Positions 33,231 through 42,400 of a DNA stretch of 64,000 nt are shown here, in pieces; position 1 is the first letter of the stretch; each line of letters begins with the position of its first letter. The stretch spans positions 45,280-109,279 of the forward strand of contig JALKBU010000049.1 in NCBI GenBank assembly GCA_023091735.1. Direction: 5' to 3'. Both the position numbers and the translations under genes were made by a program. The notes below the pieces were generated by a model, which did no database searches, was not told where the DNA came from, and saw nothing but the letters and a program-made list of their open reading frames with translations. This stretch comes from Trichomonas tenax. Lineage: Eukaryota > Parabasalia > Trichomonadida > Trichomonadidae.

Positions 33231-34226
33231 ACTTTTTTCTCGTTGACCTTTTTGAGTTTTGCAATTTTTAACGAGTAAACCCCCTTCCTGGATGAATCTG
33301 ATGAAACATGCTTTTTTTGGGTGCTGATTCTAGTGGTGCAATCTGTTTCATGATCTTAGCAAGGTATTACTTAATCATGATATGATTACAAGCAGAAACC
33401 CATTGCAAATCATTAATTGGCTTCTGTTATGAATCTCTTTGATGATTATAACAACTACATATCACTATTATAGCATTTGCTCGCTTATTTTTGCTAGAGT
33501 TCCCCTAGAAAAATCAAAAAATAGAAAAGAAAAAATACGCTACGTGCAGGAGTCAAACGGCATTCCTTTGCCCATACTTCGAGCATACCTAATGTTATAC
33601 TACCTCAAGTTCACACAAAATTTGCTCATTGGTAACATTACATATCAAATTTCCGACTTTACATGACAAATATCAGATAATAAGTGTCAAAAATGGTGAC
33701 TTTCGTTATTTTACATGTCTCATGGAGGCATCGAGATCCTCAAGTTAAATAGACAAGCAAATGCTATAAACATACTCAGCACCCCTGAAAAGCACAAATT
33801 TCTTATTAAAATAAATGGAAATACTAAATAAGTTAAATTATTGCTTTTTTAAAAAATACAAAAACAGAGTCTCATATTCTTAAAATAATAATCTATAATT
33901 ACACTGTTTATGAATGTATTAATTATAATTGATTTTGCTAATATATTTATAAATTTTGCCATTTAATATAGGCTACATCTATATTATTAACATGCAGTTA
34001 TACCTACAATAGATAAGAGAAGAGATTCCATCATCTTCCAATACAAGATAGTGTTTGTTTAAGCAAAATAATATTGGATGAGCGGCTTGGTCTTTGTTTG
34101 CAGAGATATTATTGATACCACTGTAAACAGAACCCCAGAAAGGCACGTAAATGTTTTATCAGAGCAGATCTATAGGGGGGTCACTCGTTAAAAATCGCAA
34201 AACTCAAAAGAGTAAACAAGAAAAAA
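33231..34226. mobile_element. Inverted repeats ~55 bp bounding ~0.9 kb, possible MITE
   Basis: The left arm around 33231-33285 and right arm around 34172-34226 are reverse complements, with the strongest core TTTTGAGTTTTGCRATTT followed by TTAACGAGTRA and a C-run. The interior has no credible gene; it contains TTTACATGACA at 33658-33668 and TTTACATGTCT at 33710-33720. The arms could be the ends of a non-autonomous transposon, or two oppositely oriented copies of one short repeat. No target duplication is seen. Confidence 0.5.
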
Positions 34227-34286
34227 AATTCAAGGCTATTTTCAATCCCATTATTTGTCACTTTTTATTTTCGTTTTTTACATTTA

Positions 34287-35960
34287 TTGATGATAAATGA
34301 AGAAAATCGGCCGCTAAGTCTTGCAGATGGCAATGCACAGCGTGGTGAAGATAACAACGTATACAATTTAACAGAAATAAATGCGAAAATTCAACCAATT
34401 ACTAAAACAATTGAAGATGATTTCGAGGAAACGCCAGAAAACAATGAAAAACCTCCACTAGAGCAAGAATTTCACGAGAAAGAACAAAATACGCAAGAAG
34501 ATGCAGAAAATCATCAACAAACAGAAGAAAAACAAGATAACGCCGAAAATACAGAAAATCAAGAACAAACAGAACCAAACAAAGAAGAGAATGAACACAA
34601 AGAGCCGCCAGATGAAAACGAAGGCAGTCTCATGGTTTCTGCTGGCTTAGTTCCGGCAAATGCGTTCGTTGGAGCTGTTCAAAAGGTTATTAATTCTGCT
34701 GAAGAGGAAGAAGACCTACAAATCCCAGAAGAAGAGGAAAATAACGAAGAACAAAAAGACAACGTTTTTACAACAAATCACGAAATAAAATCACCAAACA
34801 TAGAATCAGAAGAGATAACGCCACGTTCTCACCAAGAATTGGACACAAACGCAGATGAAAACGAGGAAATTAACCAAGATGAACAAAATAATGACAAAGC
34901 CGATGAAAATATGGACGATATACACACAGATATAAACGCTGATAGAGATACAGTCAAAATTTACAGTGGTGATGAGCCGCCAAAAACTGCTCCTTTAACG
35001 CAAGTTCCATCGCTTACAAAACTTCCTCCTCTCGCGACAACGCCTGAAGTGGATGAAGAAAACGCACAGATGTTAAAGAAATACCTCTCAACAGGGAGGT
35101 TCCCACCACATAATCAACGCGAGCAACTCGTTCAATACGTACAACGCGAGAAAATTAATGCACTTGTACAAAATGACTATGTCAAAGCACAGAAAATGCA
35201 TGACACGGTCACTAGTCTTCTTAAAGAACTCACTATATCAGATTCTAAAGCCAGAACACGCTCTGCTTTCCAAACACTCGAAGAAAAACTTGAAGTTGTT
35301 AAAGAAGAAATTTCTGAAGCAAACAAAGCTCTCAAAAAGGCTCTAAAAGATGAAGAGAGCAAGCAAAAGAACCGCAGGAAAACCCTGATTGCTCAACAGA
35401 ACCTCGAATTAGATGAATTCGAAGAGCACTGGAATGATGAAACATTCTTGCGCATGAATTTTGCTAAGCCAAGTTCTCAGCTCTTGATGCTGAAGCAACT
35501 CGAACGTCAGATGATTCTTGCCAAGATGTTCGATCGCGCTGATGAGATCAAGCGTAAGTCCATTGAGCTAGAGAAGAAGGAGAGTGCTGAAGCTCAGGAA
35601 ACAGCATATCAGGAGCGTGACAAAGCACAGAATAAGATAGAAGAAAGGCATAGACTTGCACTTGATGTTTTTGAGCAACACTCGAAGAAGATTATTAACC
35701 AGATCCAGAGGAATCACGACATCAAGGTGCAGGCACTTGAATCAAGGAAGACTAAGTTAGAGAGTGAAATAGAAGAGATGAGGAGAACTCAGACATCAAC
35801 GCCACTCAAATTATCACCAATCCCAGAAAACGTCGAAACTGTGATGACTGCTAGAACAGCACAGAGATATTCGTCTTATAAGACAACGAAGAAGTCCCCA
35901 ATGATAACAATTAAGCCGCTAGGAAAGATCAAACGTCGGAAAATTGGATCAGCTGTATGA
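34287..35960 (+). CDS. Acidic N-terminus plus coiled-coil protein of unknown function (557 aa)
   Basis: An intact 557-residue frame in three zones. Residues 1-250 are disordered and extremely rich in Glu, Asn, Gln and Asp. Residues ~265-310 hold a compact helical block (LKKYLSTGRFPPHNQREQLVQYV, then INALVQNDYVKAQKM). Residues ~320-500 are charged coiled coil, followed by a basic Ser/Thr-rich tail (KKSPMITIKPLGKIKRRKIG). I believe the middle block recurs in many trichomonad proteins, but I cannot check this here. There is no signal or membrane segment; a cytoskeletal or scaffold role is a guess. ATTTGTCACTTTTTATTTTCG lies about 37 nt upstream and may be promoter. Confidence 0.78.
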   Translation: MMINEENRPLSLADGNAQRGEDNNVYNLTEINAKIQPITKTIEDDFEETPENNEKPPLEQEFHEKEQNTQEDAENHQQTEEKQDNAENTENQEQTEPNKEENEHKEPPDENEGSLMVSAGLVPANAFVGAVQKVINSAEEEEDLQIPEEEENNEEQKDNVFTTNHEIKSPNIESEEITPRSHQELDTNADENEEINQDEQNNDKADENMDDIHTDINADRDTVKIYSGDEPPKTAPLTQVPSLTKLPPLATTPEVDEENAQMLKKYLSTGRFPPHNQREQLVQYVQREKINALVQNDYVKAQKMHDTVTSLLKELTISDSKARTRSAFQTLEEKLEVVKEEISEANKALKKALKDEESKQKNRRKTLIAQQNLELDEFEEHWNDETFLRMNFAKPSSQLLMLKQLERQMILAKMFDRADEIKRKSIELEKKESAEAQETAYQERDKAQNKIEERHRLALDVFEQHSKKIINQIQRNHDIKVQALESRKTKLESEIEEMRRTQTSTPLKLSPIPENVETVMTARTAQRYSSYKTTKKSPMITIKPLGKIKRRKIGSAV

Positions 35961-36469
35961 TTTTAAATATTTGTTTTAATTTTTCATTTAATTGCAACCT
36001 TTTCTATATTTATCGCTCCAGAAGCATAACCATACTATCAATTTCACTACGATATTGCAAATTATCAATTATCAAAAATTCTCGATGAAAAATCTTGCGA
36101 ATGAGCTCGTAACTTTACCATTTTCATTAAATTTCAATTGTGATGAGCTTCATTAAGCGAACTAGCGTAGAATCGCTTTTCGACAAAATGAATGAAATAT
36201 AAAAAGACCAAGAGGGAAACGGCATGAGAAAATGCACTAATATTTGATGCTACAGACAGTGATTGATGCAAAATGACCTGATGTATAACAGTTTACCTTC
36301 CAACATTTCAAAAAAATAGTACTCGATGGCAATCGAAATATAGTGTGTAACTGAGCCATGTTATGCGATAGTTAAATCACATCGAATAATGTCAAAGCGA
36401 ATTCATAAATCTTTAAATCTGAACTCAGCAATGGCCCTATTGAACTCACTCACTTTCCATTATGCATAG
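35961..36469. other. Intergenic spacer
   Basis: AT-rich spacer of about 0.5 kb between the acidic coiled-coil gene and the surface-protein relic. Nothing recognised. Confidence 0.45.
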
Positions 36470-37417
36470 TGTGAACTTTGGAGCGATTATTTCTTAGGAA
36501 CAACACCTAATGTTCCAACTAATGGTTCAAAAATTTCCAGTTCTGGAAACTATTGTGTCATCAGAATTCAGTTCATTGATCTCAACTCTGGAGCAATAGA
36601 TCTTGGATATAGTCCAAACAGCATTGTTGCAATTATTGAATCTTCATTTTTAAATATTTATAAAGAAGGAAATGGTGTTTGTCTTTATCAATCTGGAGGG
36701 GAATGTTACCAGCAAAAGTTGTGTGTGAAAACATCTAAATCAACTCCAAATGGTACTAATACGGGTGGATTTGAGCAAATTAATAGACAAAGGATCGATC
36801 TCAATGATTCATCTATTAATAATGTGTATGCAGGATTCTATTATATCTCACATGCAATTGATAGCTATGGGGCTACTAATAAAAATAGTAACCTTTTCAA
36901 TTCATATGTCAATCAAAACTCAATTTTTCAAGTGTTTTATGGAATTGGATCTAAATTACAATTCAGCACAATTGTAAACAATGTTGCTCCTGCAATTATT
37001 CTCAAATTTGGCTCTAATACTAATCCAACAATATCACGATGCATAATTTTGAACAACCAAGAAATGAAAAGTGGATTAATATTCTATGTGAATCTGTTTA
37101 CATACCCACTAACTATGTCTGAATGCATCATTAGAAAAAATGCTGCTAATTAAATCTTTTATGTAGAAAGTATTCAATTAGCGTCTGGTATTTCAGGCAG
37201 CTCTTCTATAAGTATAGAAAATTGTTTACTAGAAGATAATCAAGGCGCTATATCATTCAGGAGCTGTGTAATGAGCGGAGATCAAATACCTGAACTTGTT
37301 CTCTTCCACCAAACTAATAACTTGTGTTTTATTAGACCAGATATTATTCCCGAAAAAATTTGCACATGCAATCCTCCATATCAGTTCTTGAATAGACTTC
37401 AAAGGGCTAGAGCATAA
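36470..37417 (+). pseudogene. Repeat-type (beta-helix-like) surface protein fragment
   Basis: A frame open from a stop at 36467-36469 to TAA at 37151-37153, then continuing in the same frame to TAA at 37415-37417. It has no ATG near its beginning, so the 5' end is missing. The protein is rich in Asn, Ser, Ile and Gly, with short repeating strand-turn units such as SSSISIENCLLEDNQGAISF, TISRCIILNNQE and LTMSECIIRKNAAN. This is the pattern of right-handed beta-helix surface proteins (Pmp-like families in trichomonads). No membrane anchor remains: the end reads CTCNPPYQFLNRLQRARA. The relic is therefore truncated in front and interrupted once. Confidence 0.62.
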
Positions 37418-37824
37418 ACTATTTTTATATTAACTTCATTCATGCTAGAATCTTGAATTATTGTCCGATAAAACATGAATATATTTCTTTCAAATTACTT
37501 CGCACTTTCGAGAGCAAATGCAAAATGAGTTGACTTTGATTGATTTCATAAACGCATTACACATAATGAATTTGTATATTTGAAATGAAATACATGAGAT
37601 TGTGATATTGGAACAATAATTGCATCTATTTATATGCTTATTTCGAGTATTCTTAAATCTATGAAACAAGAAGATCGTGAATTTTCTTGATCTTCAATAA
37701 CTTGCTATTAGATCAATATTCCAAAGGCAAAATGAAAAATATGGAATAGCTCATGGCTGTATGAAGCTATTTTTTGAAAACTGCCATTCGACCGACGAAC
37801 AAAATATCTTCTAAAAAACCACAA
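37418..37824. other. Intergenic spacer upstream of ALG2
   Basis: About 0.4 kb of AT-rich DNA. The reading frame of ALG2 is open back to 37774 but without an ATG, so the leader probably lies in the last 50 bases. Nothing else recognised. Confidence 0.45.
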
Positions 37825-38955
37825 ATGTCAAAAAAGGTTGCAGTAATTCACCCAGACCTTGGAATTGGTGGTGCTGAGCGCCTTATCATCGATCTGGCCC
37901 ACGCCATCATGATAGACAACCCCGACACAACAGTTTACACGACACATTACGACACAAATCACTGTTTCCCAGATACAAAAGATTTAAAGATCAAAGTCGC
38001 CGGTGCATGGATCCCACGTAGCTTTTTCGGATTCGGACACATTATTTTCTCGCTCTTTAGCTTCCTTTGGGTTACAGTTGTTGCCGCTCTAACATCAAAG
38101 GCTGAAGTCTTCGTCGTTGACCAGATTTCCGCCTGGGTACCAATAATCCGCTTACTTTGTCCACGCGCACGCATCATTTTCTATTGCCATTTCCCAGATC
38201 TTCGTTTGGCATCACATAAGTCCCTCCTCAGACGTATTTACCGCCTTCCATTTGATTCTATCGAGAAATGGGGCATCAAGAAGGCTCATTTAATTTATGT
38301 CAATTCAAACTTCACCGCTGGAGTCACAAAGCAGGAGTTTGGCAACATCCCAGTTAGGGTTCTCTACCCATGCGTCGACACATCCCGCCAAACAGAACGC
38401 AAACCATCACCAACACCATTATTCGTTTCCCTCAACCGCTATGAGCGCAAGAAGGACCACAATCTCGCTATCAAGGCTCTCGCAAAGGCTGTTGCATCCA
38501 TTCCAGATGCCAAACTCGTGATCGCAGGCGGCTATGATGACAGAGTCTCCGAGAATGTCGAACACTACGTCGAGCTTAGAGATCTCGCTAAATCTCTTGG
38601 TCTCACAGAGCAGCAGGTCGAGCTCAGGCGCTCCATCTCAGATGCTGAGAAGTGGAACCTCATTGCTGAGGCTACAGCCATCATCTACACACCACAGAAC
38701 GAACACTTCGGCATTGTCCCAATCGAAGCCGAAAACGCCGGAACACCAGTCATTGCATGCAACTCCGGTGGTCCTCTTGAGACATGCGCTGTCGACGGCT
38801 GCTACATCTGCGAGCCAACAGTTGACGCATTCGCAGAAGCCATGGTTAGCTGCTCTAAGGCAGGCAACTTCGAGAAGCAGCTCAGGGAGAACGCTGAGAG
38901 ATTTGGGTTCAACGCTTTCCACAAGCAACTCAAGGAAGATATGAAAAAGTTCTAA
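37825..38955 (+). CDS. ALG2: ALG2-type alpha-1,3/1,6-mannosyltransferase (GT4)
   Basis: A 376-residue GT-B glycosyltransferase starting MSKKVAVIHPDLGIGGAERL. The N-terminal GGAERLIIDLA motif, the hydrophobic segment FGFGHIIFSLFSFLWVTVVAAL (about 70-90), the FYCHFPDLRLA motif typical of ALG2, and the C-terminal EHFGIVPIEAENAGTPVIACNSGGPLET donor-binding motif (E-x7-E) identify it. ALG2 adds the second and third mannoses to dolichol-linked GlcNAc2Man on the cytosolic face of the ER. The start is the only ATG near the first beta strand; the frame is open 17 codons upstream but without ATG. Codons are C-rich, suggesting good expression. Confidence 0.92.
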   Translation: MSKKVAVIHPDLGIGGAERLIIDLAHAIMIDNPDTTVYTTHYDTNHCFPDTKDLKIKVAGAWIPRSFFGFGHIIFSLFSFLWVTVVAALTSKAEVFVVDQISAWVPIIRLLCPRARIIFYCHFPDLRLASHKSLLRRIYRLPFDSIEKWGIKKAHLIYVNSNFTAGVTKQEFGNIPVRVLYPCVDTSRQTERKPSPTPLFVSLNRYERKKDHNLAIKALAKAVASIPDAKLVIAGGYDDRVSENVEHYVELRDLAKSLGLTEQQVELRRSISDAEKWNLIAEATAIIYTPQNEHFGIVPIEAENAGTPVIACNSGGPLETCAVDGCYICEPTVDAFAEAMVSCSKAGNFEKQLRENAERFGFNAFHKQLKEDMKKF

Positions 38956-39412
38956 CTTTATCAAAAAACAAAAAACAAAATTAAAATATTCAGTAGTTGT
39001 TGAAAACTTTACTGAAATCACTTTGCTTTCTATAACTATAATCTCAAAGCATTCATATAATGAAATTCAATCTCTTTGCTGTTTTAATAGACAATAAGAC
39101 ATGGATCATTTTTGTCATGTAAACATATAGTTGTCAAGATTTACAATTTCCCGCCAAACTCTATCGAGGTTTTGCAGTCAACAATCGGATTTTTGGAACA
39201 ACAGCTCAGTGGCTAGGAGAGCTCCCAAACATCTGAAAATCGCTCGAGTCAGAATTCCAGGAACGCTTTTTTTGCATGAATTTTCGACTAAAACAAAAAT
39301 GATTCGACAAAACTGAACTTTTTTGATAAAAATAGCAGTAAAATCATACCTAGAGTTTATATTTGTTGTTTTTAATTTAAGTGTTTGGTCGATAAATTCT
39401 TCAAAAAAATAC
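38956..39412. other. Spacer upstream of RPB1 with TTTACATG motif and a tRNA-like arm
   Basis: A 457-bp spacer. TTGTCATGTAAACAT is at 39112-39126. Near 39198-39222 there is a D-arm-like hairpin (AGCTCAGTGGCTAGGAGAGCT) followed about 45 nt later by a T-run, but no full cloverleaf can be drawn. The RPB1 frame is open back to 39323; its upstream part is hydrophobic and AT-rich and is not thought to be translated. Confidence 0.45.
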
Positions 39413-42400
39413 ATGAAGAACATCTATGATTCCTGTCTCGTAGGTACAATTGACTTCGGTCTTTTCGACCCTGAGGAGATAGTCAGGATGTCTGCTTGTG
39501 AAATCACCACCTTTCAGCTGATGGACGAGAAGAATTTCGTTGAAGGTGGATTATCTGATCTCAGGATGGGCACACAATCCCACCTGAATCTCTGCAGAAC
39601 ATGCGGTTGTGACCAGGATCAGTGCCCAGGTCACTTTGGCTACATCAAGCTCGCAGAGCCGTTTTTCCATGTTGGCTTCTTAAAACACGTTTATAAAATC
39701 CTCCAAATGGTTTGCCATAAGTGCGGCCGTCTTAACTGCAGCTATGGCGACCCAGAAATTCAATACATTGCAACACACTACAAAGGAAAGCAACGTTTTG
39801 AAAAATTATTCGATTATGTTGCCGATAAGAACAAGGACTGCTGTGATTCACCCAACGCTAAGGATCAAACGAACCCAGATTTCGTCTCAGATGAACGTTT
39901 CTGGGAAATTGTTAATGGTGATGAAATCTCTGAGCACAGACGTATCAAAGTTCCATGCAAGTCCAAGAGCGTTGCCATCGAACAGGGCAAGGACTTCTTG
40001 ATCAAGTACAAAGACACATCAAAGACAGAAGAAGATTATCTTTCTGCTGAATATGTCTTAAGAATTTTCGAAAACATCTCTGATCAGGATGTCAGACTCA
40101 TGGGCTTCAACGTCAAACGCTCACATCCAAAGTGGATGATTCTCAAGGTTTTGCCAGTCCCGCCACTCGCTGTCCGTCCACAGGTTGTTTCTCCAGGCCA
40201 GAGTGTTCCATCTCAGGATGATATCACGCATAAGCTTAGCGATATCATCAAGAACAACAACCATCTTGCTGCTCTTCGTAACGACTCTTCAACAGATACA
40301 GCTATGAATGAGACACGTGCATTGTTGCAGTACCACATCACAACATATTTCATCAATGATAAACCGTCAATCTTGCGCGCCACAACAAAGAACGGCAGAC
40401 CTCTCAAAGTCATCTCACAGCGTCTTAAAGGTAAGGAAGGTCACTTGAGAGGACACCTTTCAGGAAAGCGTGATGACTTCTCCGCCCGTTCCGTTATTTC
40501 TCCAGATCCTTCCATTTCCATCGATCAGGTCGGTGTTCCTGAAGATCTCGCGAAGATTCTCACATTCCCAGAAATCGTCACAACAACAAACCAGAAGTGG
40601 CTCGAATCAATCGTCATGAAAGGTCACGATGACATCGGTGGTGCGAACTACGTCACAAACGATCACGGAACAAAGACAGATTTGGCATTCTGCAACGATC
40701 TTTCGACAATTGCTCTCTCTCCTGGTTACGTTGTCGATCGTCACATCCGTGATAACGATATTGTCATTTTCAACCGTCAGCCTTCTCTCCACAAGATGTC
40801 TATGATGGGTCACCGTGCTCTGTTGATGCCTGCACGTACATTCCGTCTCAACCTTTGCGATACAACTCCATACAATGCCGACTTCGATGGTGATGAAATG
40901 AACCTTCACGTTCCTCAGAGCCAGACAGCTCGTGCTGAAGTTAGACACATTATGGCTGTTCCAAAGCAGATCATTTCACCACAGGCGAACAGACCAGTTA
41001 TCGGTCTCGTTCAAGATGCTCTTCTTGGCTGCCGTCTTCTTTCTAAGCGCGACACATTCCTCACAAGAAACCAGGTTATGAACCTCATGATGTGGCTTCC
41101 AACAAACAAGGATACAATCCTTCCACCACCTTGCATCCTCAAACCAGTCCAGCTCTGGTCAGGTAAGCAGGTCTTCTCTCTCTTCCTTCCGAAGATTTCA
41201 TATGACTCATATTCAAACGGTGCCACAGATAAGGATAAGAACTGGATTCCAAAGAACGACTCAAGAGTTATCATCAGAGATGGTAACCTTCTCGCAGGCA
41301 TTCTCGATAAGAGGTCTTGCGCTAGATCAGAAGGCTCTCTCACACATGTCGTTATCAACTCATACAACACAAACATCGCTAAGGACTTCCTTAACCAGAC
41401 ACAGCTTATTGTCAACAACTGGCTCGAGTACCGCGGTTTCTCAATCAGCTTAATCGACTGCGTCGTCCCACACTTCGTTTTGGACAAGGTCGAAGAAGGT
41501 ATCATGCAGGTCGAAGAAAATGTCAGAGAAACAATCCGCACAGCACAATCCGGTAAGCTCGATCGTAGACCAGGTATGACTTACATTCAATCATTCGAAG
41601 CTGAAGTTAACTCCCAGCTTAACAAAGTTCTCAGTATTGCTTACAAGACAATCACAGAGAACATTCGTCCAGATAACTCATTCGTCGAAATGCTTACAGC
41701 TGGTTCAAAAGGTGCTGATTTCAACATCACACAGGTTATCGGTGTCGTCGCTCAGCAGAACATCGAAGGAAAGCGTGTCAAGTTCGGTTTCAATGGCAGA
41801 ACATTGCCGCACTACCAGAAGCACGAATATGGTCTCGTTCCACGTGGCTTCTGCAAACACTCTTACATCGAAGGCCTTACACCACCGGAGTTCCTCTTCC
41901 ATGCTATGGGTGGTCGTACAGGTATCATCGATACAGCTTGCAAGACATCCGATACAGGTTACATCCAGCGTCGTCTCGTCAAGTCCATGGAATCTCACCA
42001 TGTCGCATACGATGGTACAGTCAGAAACTCACTCAACGAAGTCGTTCAGTTCATCTATGGTGGTGATGGTCTTGATGCAACAGGCCTTGAGACACAGTTC
42101 CTCAACCTTGTCGATCTCGATGACAAGAAGTTCGATCAGACATACCACATGAATGTCGATGATCCAACATTCGGTAGCGAAGCTATGGATGCTAACATCC
42201 TTGAAGAATTCCTTAACACACCAGGTAAGGAAAAGAAACTTCAGGACGAAGAAACAAGACTCAAGGAGTTCAGAGAGATTCTCCAGACAGAGATCTTCCC
42301 AACAGGTAACAAGAAGGTCGTTCTTCCTATCAACATTTCTCGTATCATCGAATCCTCCCAGAGGCAGTTCGGCATCAACCCACACGCTTCCACATCTGAT

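Noticed and set aside
39323..39412. Longer RPB1 with 30 extra N-terminal residues
   Set aside because: The extra part is hydrophobic and AT-rich, lies before the conserved start, and would be unusual for RPB1.
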